A stretch of 36,987 nt of DNA from Gammaproteobacteria bacterium (lineage in GTDB: Bacteria; Pseudomonadota; Gammaproteobacteria; JAJDOJ01), in the NCBI GenBank assembly GCA_026984215.1, contig JALSSO010000075.1:1-36987 (forward strand), in the 5' to 3' direction. The notes under the pieces are model-generated. The model did not search any database and was not told the DNA's origin. It saw only the letters and a list, made by a program, of their open reading frames with translations. The position numbers and the translations under genes are program-made. The stretch's first letter is position 1. Every line of letters begins with the position of its first letter. Of this stretch, positions 18,007 to 27,186 are shown one piece after another.

Positions 18007-19503
18007 TCAGATCAGCACCACGTCGAACTGCTCCTGGGAGTATAGCGATTCGACCTGCAGCTTGATGGGTTTGCCGATGAAGGCCTCCAGCTCGGCGAGG
18101 CTCGTGGATTCCTCGTCGAGCAGCAGGTCCACCACTTCCTGCGAGGCCAGCACCAGCAGCTCGCTGACCTCGAACTGGCGCGCCTCGCGCAGAATCTCCC
18201 GGAACAGCTCGTAACAAACGGTCTGCGCGGTCTTGATGGTGCCGCGCCCATTGCAGGTGGGGCACACCTCGCACAGGACGTGCTCCAGGCTCTCACGGGT
18301 GCGCTTGCGGGTCATCTCCACCAGCCCGAGGGGCGAGACCTCGCAGATCTGGCTCTTGGCGTGGTCCTTTTCCAGGGCCTTTTCCAGGGCGCGCAGGACC
18401 TGGCGCTTGTGTTCCTCGACGGTCATGTCGATGAAGTCGATGATGATGATTCCGCCCAGGTTGCGCAGGCGCAATTGCCGGGCGATGGCATGGGCCGCCT
18501 CCAGGTTGGTCTTGAAGGTGGTCTCCTCCAGGTTGCGATGGCCCAAGAACCCGCCCGTGTTGACGTCGATGGTGGTCATCGCCTCGGTCTGGTCGATGAT
18601 GAGGTAGCCGCCCGACTTGAGCTGGACCTTGCGCTGCAGGGCCTTCTGGATCTCGTCCTCGATGCCGTAGAGGTCGAAGATGGGCCGCTCGCCCGGATAG
18701 AGCTCGGTGCGGTCCTTCAGCTCCGGGATGAGCTGCTCGACGAACTCTTCCACCTTGCGCAGCGTGGTGCGCGAGTCGATGCGCACCCGGTCCACGGTGT
18801 CGTCGACCAGATCGCGCAGGGTGCGCAGGACCAGCGGAAGATCTTGGTAGATCAGCGTGCCCGTGGGGGCGTCGGCCGCCTGCTCGCTGACCTTGTTCCA
18901 CAGGCGGACCAGGAATTGGAGATCACGCCGCAGGGCCTCCTCGCCGGCCCCTTCGGCGGCGGTGCGCACGATGAAACCGAGCTGGATCCCCAGCTCCGCG
19001 CGCAGGGCCTCGATCCGCTCGCGCAGGCGCTTGCGCTCTTCCTCGGCCTCGATGCGCCCCGAGACGCCGATATTGGTGGAAAACGGCATCAGCACCAGAT
19101 ACCGCGACGGGATGGTGATGTGGGTGGTCAGCCGAGCCCCCTTGGTGCCCAGTTGATCCTTGACCACCTGGACGCACAACTCCTGGCCCTCGTGCAGGAG
19201 CCGGGTGATGGACTCGGCGCGGCGTCCGTTCTCCCCGGGCAGGCGGACTTCCTCCTCGCCCAACAGCAAAAGCGACTGGTTCGTCACGTCGGATGCGTGC
19301 AGGAAGGCCGCCTTCTCCAGCCCGATGTCCACGAAGGCCGCGTCCATGCCCGGCATCACGCGGCTCACCCGGCCCTTGTAGATGTTCCCGACCAGGCCCC
19401 GGCTGCGGTGCCGCTCGATGCACACCTCCTGCAGGACGCCGTTTTCCACCAGGGCCACCCGGGTCTCCTGGGGCGTGACGTTGATCAGGATCTCCTCGCT
19501 CAT
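18007..19503 (-). CDS. rng: Ribonuclease G
   Basis: Endoribonuclease that trims the 5' end of 16S rRNA and some mRNAs. It has 498 residues (E. coli 489) and lacks the long C-terminal scaffold of RNase E. The S1 RNA-binding domain is at about residues 35-125 (GNIYKGRVSRVMPGMDAAFVDIG). Catalytic metal-binding aspartates are D313 in TIDVNTGG and D356 in IIIIDFIDM. The zinc-link motif C414-P-T-C417-NGRG is intact. ATG 19503 begins MSEEILINVTPQETRVAL, the family N-terminus. It is 55 bases after maf and 64 bases before yhdP. Confidence 0.95.
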   Translation of the reverse strand: MSEEILINVTPQETRVALVENGVLQEVCIERHRSRGLVGNIYKGRVSRVMPGMDAAFVDIGLEKAAFLHASDVTNQSLLLLGEEEVRLPGENGRRAESITRLLHEGQELCVQVVKDQLGTKGARLTTHITIPSRYLVLMPFSTNIGVSGRIEAEEERKRLRERIEALRAELGIQLGFIVRTAAEGAGEEALRRDLQFLVRLWNKVSEQAADAPTGTLIYQDLPLVLRTLRDLVDDTVDRVRIDSRTTLRKVEEFVEQLIPELKDRTELYPGERPIFDLYGIEDEIQKALQRKVQLKSGGYLIIDQTEAMTTIDVNTGGFLGHRNLEETTFKTNLEAAHAIARQLRLRNLGGIIIIDFIDMTVEEHKRQVLRALEKALEKDHAKSQICEVSPLGLVEMTRKRTRESLEHVLCEVCPTCNGRGTIKTAQTVCYELFREILREARQFEVSELLVLASQEVVDLLLDEESTSLAELEAFIGKPIKLQVESLYSQEQFDVVLI

Positions 19504-19558
19504 GGCGAATGCCGTACCTCGGTGTGTGGGGGAGCGCCGCCGTGTGCCGGCGGTCGGC

Positions 19559-20182
19559 TCAGAACGGACCGTCCGGGCGATGGGGCGGTGTTTCGCCCGG
19601 GGCCACCAGGATTTCGATCCCCGCCCCGTGCAACAGTTCGGCGGTCTCGAACAAGGGCAGCCCCATGACGCCCGAATGGCTCCCGTCGAGCCGCTTCACG
19701 AACACCTCTCCCAGCCCCTGGATGGCGTAGGCGCCGGCCTTGCCGCGCGGCTCGCCCGTGGCCCAGTAGGCCTCGCATTCCCAGGGCGCGATGGGCCGGA
19801 AGTGTACATGGCTCACCGACACGCGGGTGTGCACGCCTTCATGGTCCGCGAGGGCCACGCCGGTGAGCACGCGGTGCTCGCGCCCGGACAGGCGGCCCAG
19901 CATGGCCAGCGCCGCCGCGCGGTCGCGGGGCTTGCCGAGGATCTCGTCGTCCACCACCACGGCGGTGTCCGCGCCCAGGACCGGCACCCCGTCGTCACGC
20001 ACCGTGTGGACCCATTGTGCCTTGGCTCGGGCCAGCCGCTCCACGTACAGGGCCGGATGTTCTCCCGGGCGGGGGGTTTCGTCCACCCGGGCCGGGTGCA
20101 CATGTGGGCGCAGGCCGAGCCGGCCGAGCAGTTCGACCCGGCGCGGCGAGCGCGAGGCGAGCACCAGCACCGGGACGTTCAT
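19559..20182 (-). CDS. maf: Maf family nucleoside triphosphate pyrophosphatase
   Basis: Hydrolyses dTTP/UTP-type or modified nucleotides to monophosphates, acting as house-cleaning enzyme or septum-formation inhibitor. It has 207 residues. Conserved blocks are LASRSPRRVELL at the N-terminus, VLGADTAVVVDDEILGKP with the catalytic base region, and KAGAYAIQGLGEVFVKRLDGSHSGVMGLPL near the end. The ATG at 20182 was chosen because it overlaps the rlmH stop as ATGA and brings LVLASRSPRR to the usual position. An ATG at 20218 would add 12 unrelated residues. It belongs to the holA-to-nit operon. Confidence 0.93.
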   Translation of the reverse strand: MNVPVLVLASRSPRRVELLGRLGLRPHVHPARVDETPRPGEHPALYVERLARAKAQWVHTVRDDGVPVLGADTAVVVDDEILGKPRDRAAALAMLGRLSGREHRVLTGVALADHEGVHTRVSVSHVHFRPIAPWECEAYWATGEPRGKAGAYAIQGLGEVFVKRLDGSHSGVMGLPLFETAELLHGAGIEILVAPGETPPHRPDGPF

Positions 20183-20634
20183 GCGCGGTGGTAGGGGTGG
20201 CCGCGAAGCCAGCTGCACGCCCGGTAGAGTTGCTCGGCCACCAGGATCCGGACCAGCAGGTGGGGAAAGGTCAGCGGGGAGAGCGACCAGTGCACCGAGG
20301 CTCGTTCGAGGCAGTCACAGGACAGTCCCTCGGCGCCGCCCACCAGCAGGCTCAGGTTGCGGCCCTCCTGCATCCAGCGCGCCAGGCGCCGGGCGAGCTG
20401 TTCCGTGCTCCACAGGGTGCCTCCCGGATCCAGCGCCACCACCAGGTCGCCCTCGCCGGCCTTCGCCAGCAGGCGTTTCCCCTCGCGTAGCTTGCGGCTG
20501 TCCCCCCCTTTTTCGGCGGGCACCTCGATCAGTTCGAGCCGGCATTCGCGGGGCATGCGGCGGGCATACTCGGCATAGCCTTCCTGTACCCACTGCGGCG
20601 CCCGAGCGCCCACGCTGATCAGGCGGATGCGCAC
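20179..20634 (-). CDS. rlmH: 23S rRNA pseudouridine-1915 N3-methyltransferase
   Basis: SPOUT methyltransferase acting on m3-pseudouridine 1915 in helix 69 of 23S rRNA on the assembled 70S ribosome. It has 151 residues (E. coli 155). The SAM-binding knot includes NLSLLVGGAEGLS, and the C-terminal signature SLSPLTFPHLLVRILVAEQLYRA is almost invariant in RlmH. The start is GTG (complement of 20632-20634). It overlaps maf by four bases and follows rsfS by seven bases, the standard rsfS-rlmH pairing. Confidence 0.96.
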   Translation of the reverse strand: MRIRLISVGARAPQWVQEGYAEYARRMPRECRLELIEVPAEKGGDSRKLREGKRLLAKAGEGDLVVALDPGGTLWSTEQLARRLARWMQEGRNLSLLVGGAEGLSCDCLERASVHWSLSPLTFPHLLVRILVAEQLYRACSWLRGHPYHRA

Positions 20635-20641
20635 GGTGTCC

Positions 20642-20980
20642 TCAGCCCTCGTGCTCCGGGGCCACCGCCCAGAGCTTCTCCAGATTGTAGAAGTCCCGCA
20701 CCCGAGGGAGCATCACGTGCACCACCACGTCGCCCAGATCCACCAGGATCCATTCGGCGACCTCCTCGCCCTCCACGCCCAGGGGCCGCAGGCCGTGGCG
20801 ACGGGCCGCCTCGATCACCTGGTCGGCGAGCGCCTTGACGTGTCGGTTGGAGCTGCCGCTGGCGATCACCATGACATCGGTGACCGAGGTCTTGCCTCGT
20901 ACGTCGATCACGTGGACGTCCTGTGCCTTGAGGTCCTCCAGGGCTGCGACGACGATCTTCTCGAGTTCCTCGGTCTTCAC
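20642..20980 (-). CDS. rsfS: Ribosomal silencing factor RsfS
   Basis: Binds ribosomal protein uL14 and blocks joining of the 30S and 50S subunits under starvation. It has 112 residues, a normal length. Conserved stretches include [35 protein letters not shown] and [29 protein letters not shown]. The start is GTG at 20980. It overlaps the nadD stop as GTGA, and the open frame upstream of this codon lies inside nadD and is unrelated. Confidence 0.95.
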   Translation of the reverse strand: MKTEELEKIVVAALEDLKAQDVHVIDVRGKTSVTDVMVIASGSSNRHVKALADQVIEAARRHGLRPLGVEGEEVAEWILVDLGDVVVHVMLPRVRDFYNLEKLWAVAPEHEG

Positions 20981-21642
20981 GGTTCGCTCCGGTACAGTCC
21001 CTCGCGTTGGATGTAGGCCCAGATCACGCCGGGGACCAGGAACCGCGGTGGCTTTCCCCGGCGCACGCACGCGCGGATGTCGGTGGCGGAAAAATCCAGC
21101 GGCTCCACGGGCCAGACCAGGACCCGGCCGCCGGGGCGCTCCAGCAGCGCTTGCGGCGAATCGCCGCGGCGCTCGGCCAGGAGATCCGCCACCGGTCCCT
21201 CGCGCGGCGGTTCGGCGCCGGGCCGGGTCATGACCACCAGGTGGGCGAGCCGCGGGATTTCGCGCCATCGGTGCCAGCGGTCGAAGCCGGCAAAGGCGTC
21301 CATGCCCAGGATCCAGGCCAGGGGGCGGTCTTCACCGAGCTCACTGCGCAGCTCGGTCAGGGTGTCGATGGCGTAGGACGGGCCGGGGCGGCGCAGCTCC
21401 CGGTCGTCGGCGATCAGACCCGAATCGCGTCCGGTCACACGGGTGAGCATGTACCAGCGCTGGGCGGCGTTGGCCTCGGGAGGCGGGCGGTGCGGCGGCC
21501 GGCCGGCCGGGAGCATGCGGATCTGCTCGAAGGGCAGCTCGCGCTTGAGCTGCAGGGCCGTGCGGATGTGGCCCAGGTGCACGGGATCGAAGGTGCCGCC
21601 GTAGAGTCCGATCAGTCCACCGCTGCCGCCCGCCGCGCTCAT
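20977..21642 (-). CDS. nadD: Nicotinate-nucleotide adenylyltransferase
   Basis: Makes deamido-NAD from nicotinate mononucleotide and ATP. It has 221 residues (E. coli 213). The nucleotidyltransferase motif [11 protein letters not shown] is at residues 15-25. Other family blocks are [30 protein letters not shown] and the C-terminal [16 protein letters not shown] 21642 overlaps the proA stop as ATGA. Its own stop overlaps the rsfS start as GTGA, so proA, nadD and rsfS look translationally coupled. Confidence 0.96.
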   Translation of the reverse strand: MSAAGGSGGLIGLYGGTFDPVHLGHIRTALQLKRELPFEQIRMLPAGRPPHRPPPEANAAQRWYMLTRVTGRDSGLIADDRELRRPGPSYAIDTLTELRSELGEDRPLAWILGMDAFAGFDRWHRWREIPRLAHLVVMTRPGAEPPREGPVADLLAERRGDSPQALLERPGGRVLVWPVEPLDFSATDIRACVRRGKPPRFLVPGVIWAYIQREGLYRSEP

Positions 21643-22907
21643 TCGCGGACCTGACCCTCGCCGAGCACGATGAACTTCTGGGTGGTCAGGCCTTCCAGCC
21701 CCACCGGGCCCCGGGCATGGAGCTTGTCGGTGCTGATGCCGATCTCCGCGCCCAGACCGTACTCGAAACCGTCCGCGAAGCGGGTGGAGGCATTGACCAT
21801 TACGGAGCTGGAGTCCACCTCGCGCAGGAAACGGCGCGCGTGCGTGTAGTCCTCGGTGACGATCGCATCGGTATGGTGCGAGCCGTAGGTGTTGATGTGT
21901 TCGATGGCCGCCTCCAGCCCGTCCACCACGCGGATGGACAGGATCGGGGCCAGGTATTCCGTGCGCCAGTCGTCCTCGGTGGCCTCGGCCACGTCGGGCA
22001 GGATCTCCCGAGTGCGGGCACAGCCCCGTAGGGTCACGCCCTTGGCCGAGTAGATCCCGTGCAGCCGGGGCAGCACCCGCGCGGCCACCTCGGCATCCAC
22101 CAACAGGGTCTCCATGGCGTTGCACACCCCGTAACGCTGGGTCTTGGCGTTGTCGGCGATGCGCACGGCCTGGTCCAGGTCGGCCCGTGCGTCGATGTAG
22201 ACATGGCAGATGCCGTCCAGGTGTTTGATCACGGGGATGGTGGACTCGGCGCTCACGCGCTCGATGAGCCCCTTGCCGCCGCGGGGGATGATCACGTCCA
22301 CGTGCCGGTTCATGCGCAGCAGCAGCCCCACGGCGGCCCGGTCGGTGGTGTCGACCACCTGGACGGCCGCCTCCGGCAGCCCCGCCTCGGACAATCCCTC
22401 CAGGATGCAGGCAGCGATGGCGCGGTTGGAGTGGATGGCCTCCGAGCCGCCGCGCAGGATGGCGGCATTGCCCGACTTCAGGCACAGACCGGCCGCGTCG
22501 GCGGTGACGTTGGGACGGGATTCGTAGATGATGCCGATCACACCCAGAGGGACCCGCATCCGGCCCACTTCGATCCCCGAGGGACGCCGGGCGAGCCCCG
22601 TGACCTCGCCGACGGGATCGGGCAGGCTGGCGATCTGGCGCAGGCCTTCGGCCATCGCGGCGATGCGTTCCGGGGTCAGCGCCAGCCGGTCCAGCAGCGC
22701 CGCACCCAGCCCCCGGGCGCGCCCGGCCTCGAGGTCCCGCTCGTTCTCCGCCCGCAGCCGGTCGGCCCTGGCCTCCAGTGCCGCGGCCGTGGCCTCCAGG
22801 GCGGTGTTTTTCGCCGCGGTGCCCGCCCGGGCGAGCTCGGCGGCGGCCCGGCGGGCTCGCCGCCCGAGGTTGTCCATGTACGATTCGAGCGCTGCGTGCT
22901 CCGTCAT
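21639..22907 (-). CDS. proA: Gamma-glutamyl phosphate reductase
   Basis: NADPH-dependent reduction of gamma-glutamyl phosphate to glutamate-5-semialdehyde, the second step of proline synthesis. It has 422 residues (E. coli 417). Recognisable blocks are [46 protein letters not shown] and the catalytic cysteine C262 in [14 protein letters not shown]. The C-terminal ALDH-like oligomerisation region includes [28 protein letters not shown] 22907 has GGGAG about ten bases upstream. It is placed between holA and nadD, 41 bases from holA. Confidence 0.96.
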   Translation of the reverse strand: MTEHAALESYMDNLGRRARRAAAELARAGTAAKNTALEATAAALEARADRLRAENERDLEAGRARGLGAALLDRLALTPERIAAMAEGLRQIASLPDPVGEVTGLARRPSGIEVGRMRVPLGVIGIIYESRPNVTADAAGLCLKSGNAAILRGGSEAIHSNRAIAACILEGLSEAGLPEAAVQVVDTTDRAAVGLLLRMNRHVDVIIPRGGKGLIERVSAESTIPVIKHLDGICHVYIDARADLDQAVRIADNAKTQRYGVCNAMETLLVDAEVAARVLPRLHGIYSAKGVTLRGCARTREILPDVAEATEDDWRTEYLAPILSIRVVDGLEAAIEHINTYGSHHTDAIVTEDYTHARRFLREVDSSSVMVNASTRFADGFEYGLGAEIGISTDKLHARGPVGLEGLTTQKFIVLGEGQVRE

Positions 22908-22948
22908 GCCTGTGGATCTCCCGGTGAAGCGGTCTCGCAAGGCCCCAT

Positions 22949-23983
22949 TCAGGGCATGCCGGGCCGCGGGGCGATGCGCTCCGGGTCCAGCCCGGCGCCC
23001 AGCCGGGGTTGTGCGAGATAGAGCACCAATGTTAACAGTTCCGCCCACTTTTCCGGATCGGGGGCCCGTTTGACGGGGATCTCGGCCCGTGCACAGCGGT
23101 GCAGCAGGCGCTGCCACAGGGCGGGGTCGGCCGTGGCCAGGCGCCGTTTCAGGAGGGCGGCACGGGACGGCGGCGCGCGGCGCAGCAGGGAGTCCTCCCC
23201 GGCAGCCAGGCGTACGAGACTGCGCGCCGTATCGGTCAGGGCCCAGAGGATCAGCGCCGGTGCGGTGGCCTCGCCCCGCAGGTGGTCGAGGATGGCCACG
23301 GCGCGTGCCGCCTCGCCGGCCAGGACCGCGTCGGCCAGATCGAAGGGATCGTAACGGGCGCTGTCGGTGACGGCGCGCAACAGCACCTCCGCGGTCACCG
23401 GCCCGGCGCCCAGCACGAGCGAAAGCTTTTCGATCTCCTGTTCGGCGGCGAGCAGATTGCCCTCGGTGCGGGCGCAGAGCAGCTCCACGGCGGCCGGCTC
23501 GGGCCGCAGGCCGCGCAATCGGAACCGTTCCTCGACCCAGCGGCGCAGCTCCCCTCCCCGCAAGGGCCAGACCTGGAGCACCACCCCGCGCGCCTCGATG
23601 GCCCGGGCCCAGGCCGCGTTCAGGGCGCCGCGATCCAACCGGGCGGCGGTGACCAGCAGGACGTGTTCGCCTCCCGCGCCCTCCAGCCACTGTGCGATGG
23701 CGCGCGAACCGGCCGCTCCCGGCCTTGCCGTGCCGAGGCGCAGCTCCAGGAGCATGCGCTCGGCGAACAGCGATCCGGTGGCGCCGGCCACCGAGAGAGC
23801 CGACCAGTCGAAACGGGGCGTCACCTCCAGCACCCGCCGTTCGGCGATACCGTTGGAGCGGGCCAGGTCGCGCACCGCCTGTACCGCAAGTTGCAGCTGC
23901 ATGGGTTCGTCGCCGCTGATCAGGTAGGCCCGGGCCAGCTCGCGGCGCACGGCGGACAGGAACTGAGGAAAACGCAGCCGCAT
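22949..23983 (-). CDS. holA: DNA polymerase III subunit delta
   Basis: Clamp-loader subunit that opens the beta sliding clamp. It has 344 residues (E. coli 343). The N-terminal RFC-like module carries [21 protein letters not shown] central stretch has [19 protein letters not shown], a hallmark of HolA, followed by [17 protein letters not shown]. The C-terminal collar domain ends with [17 protein letters not shown] 23983 has GGGGGA seven bases upstream. It is the first gene of the minus-strand operon; lptE, its usual upstream neighbour, is instead 5.8 kb away on the other strand. Confidence 0.93.
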   Translation of the reverse strand: MRLRFPQFLSAVRRELARAYLISGDEPMQLQLAVQAVRDLARSNGIAERRVLEVTPRFDWSALSVAGATGSLFAERMLLELRLGTARPGAAGSRAIAQWLEGAGGEHVLLVTAARLDRGALNAAWARAIEARGVVLQVWPLRGGELRRWVEERFRLRGLRPEPAAVELLCARTEGNLLAAEQEIEKLSLVLGAGPVTAEVLLRAVTDSARYDPFDLADAVLAGEAARAVAILDHLRGEATAPALILWALTDTARSLVRLAAGEDSLLRRAPPSRAALLKRRLATADPALWQRLLHRCARAEIPVKRAPDPEKWAELLTLVLYLAQPRLGAGLDPERIAPRPGMP

Positions 23984-24278
23984 CCGGTCATCCCCCGATG
24001 CGCCCGGCCGCCGGTGTGGGGCACGGCCTCACGAATGGTGCAAACGGTAGTTTGCGAGGGTCGAGTGGCAAGGCTGGATGACCTGTTGCATTCCGGTTCG
24101 GTTCGGCCAATCGGTAGACTGATTGGATCCGCTGAAGCCCACGGGTGTCGGGCGGCGCCGGCCTTCCCACGGCCGCAGGGGCGGTCGCAGGGGCCGGATC
24201 TTGGCACGAAACGGCATCCGGAACCAGGGGCGGCCGTGTGCCGGCAGGGATCGGCGCGCCCCGGATCACGGGAGGTCC
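23984..24278. other. Divergent intergenic region between holA and the DUF1631 gene
   Basis: This 295-base stretch is noncoding and separates two divergent genes, so it should hold both promoters. I found no good sigma-70 -35/-10 pair on either strand. The one structured element is the 20-bp near-palindrome at 24107-24126. Open frames running through it are extensions of the flanking genes' frames and do not resemble either protein. Confidence 0.6.
24107..24126. promoter_or_regulatory. 20-bp near-palindrome, candidate operator
   Basis: CCAATCGGTAGACTGATTGG has perfect 6-bp arms (CCAATC and GATTGG) and 8 of 10 symmetric pairs overall. The two-fold symmetry and the position in a divergent promoter region suit a dimeric transcription regulator. 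It is also relatively AT-rich for this DNA. No U-tract follows, so it is not an intrinsic terminator. Confidence 0.4.
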
Positions 24279-26492
24279 ATGAACCCCAGGTCCGCGCATC
24301 GACGCCTCCAGGAGCAGGCCCGGCGCCTGATCGCCGAGGTCTACGACGCGGCCTTACAGCAGGCCAAGGATCCCGGCTACCGGGCCGATCCCGAGGCCGA
24401 CGACGTCTATGCGCGGTACAACGCGCTGGACGCCTTCGTCGCGGCGCATCAGCAACTGCGTGGTCACAGCCTGGGATGGATCTCCGCCGCCCTGCAGCCG
24501 GGGCGCGGCCAGCGCCACGGGCTGGCCGAGGAGACGGGGGAGTTCGCGCTGGTCGATGCGGACGAGATGGAGCTCGCGGTGGATCGCGCCCGCTACGTCC
24601 AGAAGGCCGAGGATGCTCACACCGAGGCACTGGCGGCCCTGGAGATGCGCATGTACGAGCTCAACCTTGCGCTCGGCACCGCGGCCGACGATCAGGCCTT
24701 GCATCCTCAGTCCCTCTATCGGGCGTTGGAGGACGCACTGGGCGAGCTGGATGCCGACGTCAAAGGCAAGCGCATCGTCTACCGTTTGTTCCACGAATGT
24801 CTGGCGTCGCGCCTCGGCGACTTCTATGGCGAGACCAACCGCCTGCTGATCGAGGCGGGTCTGCTCCCCACCGAGGACGACATCCGGGCGGCGGTGCGTG
24901 CCCGTCAGGCGGCGGCCGCCGGTCTGCATGCCATGGCGCCCGCCGCCGCGGGCGTGAGCGGGACACCCTCGCCCGGTGGCGACTGGGGGCAGGTCGTACC
25001 CTCGGGCCCCGCCGGTCCCGACACGGGCGGACCACCCGGTGGGGTGCCATCCGGGGCTGCGGCGGTGGGACTGACGCCGCAGGATGCGGCCGTGCTCCAG
25101 CAGTACCTGGGCGGTGGCCTCGTACCCACGCCGGGGGCGACGGCCGGCCCGGTCCCGGGGGCGGCGGGCATGGGGGCCGCAAGGGCGGCGGTGACCACCA
25201 GTCCACTGTTCGGAGTGCTGAGCACCCTCCAGCAAGCGCAGCTCGCCGCACCGGCGGTGTCGGTGGGTGCGCCGCAGGAGCTGCGCGAACACATCATCGA
25301 GGCGTTGGAGGGGGCCCCCGGGGGACAGGGCGCTCAGCTCTCCGAGTCCGAGGAACGCACCCTCGACCTGGTCAACGGGATCTTCCAGGAGATTCACGAG
25401 CATGCCGAGCTCACCGACGCGGTCCGAGCGCAACTCGCCCGGCTCCAGATCCCGGTCATCAAGCTGGCCTTGCTGGAGCCTCGCCTGTTCATGGATCCGG
25501 CCCATCCCGCCCGGCGGCTCATCAACGAGCTGGTGCGGGTGGGCGTGGGGATCGACGGAGCGGACGATCCATTGCTGCATCGGCTCCAGGCGCTGGTGGA
25601 GCGGCTGCTCGAAGGGTTCGACGCGGATGCGGCGCCTTTCGAACAGGCCCTGCGTGCCCTCTTGGAATGGGAGATCCGGGAGCGCGAACAGGCCGGGCGG
25701 GCGGAGGATGCGCTGCGTATCCAGGCCGAGCAGGAAGCCATACGCAGGCAGGCCAAGCAGCGCGTGGTGGGCACGATCCGGCACTACATCGGAAACCGCA
25801 CGGTGCCCGACGAGGCCATGCAGTTCATTCTCAAGTTCTGGGCGCCGTACATGGGGCTGGTGCTGTTGCGCGAAGGCAGGGACTCGGAGGCCTGGCGCGA
25901 GGCGGTGCACGTCCTGCGTCAGATCGTCGAGGCGACCCAGCCCAACCGGTCCTGGTGGGAGGTTCGGGCGATGGTGGGCGACGACGCGCAGCTGCTCGAG
26001 GAATTGGAGGCGCAACTGGAGGACACGCCGCTCATGAAGCCGGAGCGGCGCCGGCTCCTGCGCCTGCTCCGGGAGTGGTTTCGCACCATCCTCGATCGCC
26101 GCCGTCCTCCCGCGGAAGAGACCTTGCTCGACGAGTCGATCCCCACGCTCGATGAAATCCTTCCAGAAGACGACCCCGCCGAGATGGCCGAGGAGGAGCC
26201 GGCGCCGCGGGAGATCCCTGCGCAGGTGCGTCCCGGGGCGTGGTTCCGGCTCTACATGGGCAAGGACCACATCCCGCGCCGTCTCAAGCTGCTCTCCGTA
26301 CTGGAGAGCGCCGGAAAGGTGCTGTTCGCCGACCGGCTGGCGGAGGATGCCCTGGAGGTGGACCTGGACGAATTCCTGGAGGACCTTGCGGCCGGGCGCA
26401 CGCGGGTGATCGACGAGGCGGGCGCGTTCGACCGGGCGTTGTCCTCGGTGATCCGCAATATCCGCGACACGCTGGACGCGCGGGCCGGGTAG
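24279..26492 (+). CDS. DUF1631 domain-containing protein
   Basis: Soluble-looking protein of 737 residues with no signal peptide or membrane helix. An N-terminal helical region (about 1-215) is followed by a Gly/Pro/Ala-rich linker (about 220-310) and then a long helical region to about 640. The C-terminal 75 residues (GAWFRLYMGKDHIPRRLKLL, then KVLFADR and DRALSSVI) match my recollection of the DUF1631 C-terminal module, which looks PilZ-like. Biochemical function is unknown. ATG 24279 was chosen because family-like sequence starts there; GGAGGT at 24271-24276 is only two bases away, unusually close. It converges with the zinc-ribbon gene 12 bases downstream. Confidence 0.75.
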   Translation: MNPRSAHRRLQEQARRLIAEVYDAALQQAKDPGYRADPEADDVYARYNALDAFVAAHQQLRGHSLGWISAALQPGRGQRHGLAEETGEFALVDADEMELAVDRARYVQKAEDAHTEALAALEMRMYELNLALGTAADDQALHPQSLYRALEDALGELDADVKGKRIVYRLFHECLASRLGDFYGETNRLLIEAGLLPTEDDIRAAVRARQAAAAGLHAMAPAAAGVSGTPSPGGDWGQVVPSGPAGPDTGGPPGGVPSGAAAVGLTPQDAAVLQQYLGGGLVPTPGATAGPVPGAAGMGAARAAVTTSPLFGVLSTLQQAQLAAPAVSVGAPQELREHIIEALEGAPGGQGAQLSESEERTLDLVNGIFQEIHEHAELTDAVRAQLARLQIPVIKLALLEPRLFMDPAHPARRLINELVRVGVGIDGADDPLLHRLQALVERLLEGFDADAAPFEQALRALLEWEIREREQAGRAEDALRIQAEQEAIRRQAKQRVVGTIRHYIGNRTVPDEAMQFILKFWAPYMGLVLLREGRDSEAWREAVHVLRQIVEATQPNRSWWEVRAMVGDDAQLLEELEAQLEDTPLMKPERRRLLRLLREWFRTILDRRRPPAEETLLDESIPTLDEILPEDDPAEMAEEEPAPREIPAQVRPGAWFRLYMGKDHIPRRLKLLSVLESAGKVLFADRLAEDALEVDLDEFLEDLAAGRTRVIDEAGAFDRALSSVIRNIRDTLDARAG

Positions 26493-26504
26493 GGTTCCCG
26501 GCCG

Positions 26505-27035
26505 CTATCGGCTCGCTCCCTCCCCCTCCACGCCGTGCACCCGTACGAACTCGGTGCCGTGGCACTTGGGGCAAGGGGGGATGTGCGCAGCGCGCTGGAA
26601 ATGGATCTCCTCGCCACAGGACAGGCAGCGCAGCGTGCCTGGGGGCGTGATCTCCCCCGTGCGGTACACCACCGGGGCGGGCCCTTGCTGCCATTGCGCC
26701 AGCTCGATGCGCGAGGTATCCACCGCTTTGCTGAAGAAATCGAGAATCTCGGCCTCGATGAGGCCGAGATCGACCCGCAGCCAGCCGGCCAGATCGTTCT
26801 CCCCGTGCTCCAGGTAGGAGGCCAGGTCCCGCAGATCGCGCCGCACGTAGTCACCGATGCGCTCGGCCTCCTCTCGGGTGAGCTCGCCAAGCTCCACCGC
26901 CTTTTCCTTTGCCGTGGCCAGGGCCTCCTGCAAGGTCTGTGCGGTCTTGTGTTCGGCATCCTCCAGGGACTTCAGCACCCGGGACAGCATCTTCCGGTAA
27001 CCCGCAAGTTCCCGGTTCTGTCGTTCAGTGGTCAT
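26505..27035 (-). CDS. ybeL: Zinc-ribbon protein of the YbeL/DUF1451 family
   Basis: Protein of 176 residues (E. coli YbeL about 160). It starts with a long charged alpha-helical part (residues 5-110, probable coiled coil). A C-terminal zinc ribbon has C137-x2-C140 and C155-x2-C158. YbeL lies beside leuS and divergent from it in E. coli, as here, which supports the call. Molecular function is unknown. ATG 27035 has GGAG seven bases upstream. An in-frame start at 27218 would add residues that overlap the leuS promoter and leuS start. Confidence 0.82.
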   Translation of the reverse strand: MTTERQNRELAGYRKMLSRVLKSLEDAEHKTAQTLQEALATAKEKAVELGELTREEAERIGDYVRRDLRDLASYLEHGENDLAGWLRVDLGLIEAEILDFFSKAVDTSRIELAQWQQGPAPVVYRTGEITPPGTLRCLSCGEEIHFQRAAHIPPCPKCHGTEFVRVHGVEGEGASR

Positions 27036-27123
27036 GGTGGCACTCCATAGTGGCTCTCCGTGGGAGCTTACCGTATCGCTCCGGTGTCGTGCAGCGCCGG
27101 GGTCGAGCCGGTGTGGCCGGCCG

Positions 27124-27152
27124 TTGGCACCCGGCGGGCCGGCTGTTATGCT
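27124..27152 (+). promoter_or_regulatory. Probable leuS promoter
   Basis: TTGGCA (27124-27129; 5/6 match to the -35 consensus) and TATGCT (27147-27152; 4/6) are separated by exactly 17 bases. Transcription would begin near 27159, leaving a leader of about 28 bases. No Shine-Dalgarno sequence is visible ahead of the leuS ATG. Confidence 0.55.
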
Positions 27153-27186
27153 CCCATGCCGTTCGTCTCCGGCCCGATTCCCGATC

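Noticed and set aside
24354-26270. Long minus-strand open frame opposite the DUF1631 gene
   Set aside because: The sense frame ends in a recognisable DUF1631 module; the antisense frame has no domain pattern.
27036-27186. Regulatory RNA leader (T-box type) ahead of leuS
   Set aside because: The predicted leader is only about 28 bases, T-boxes are not expected in Gammaproteobacteria, and no stem-loop series was seen.
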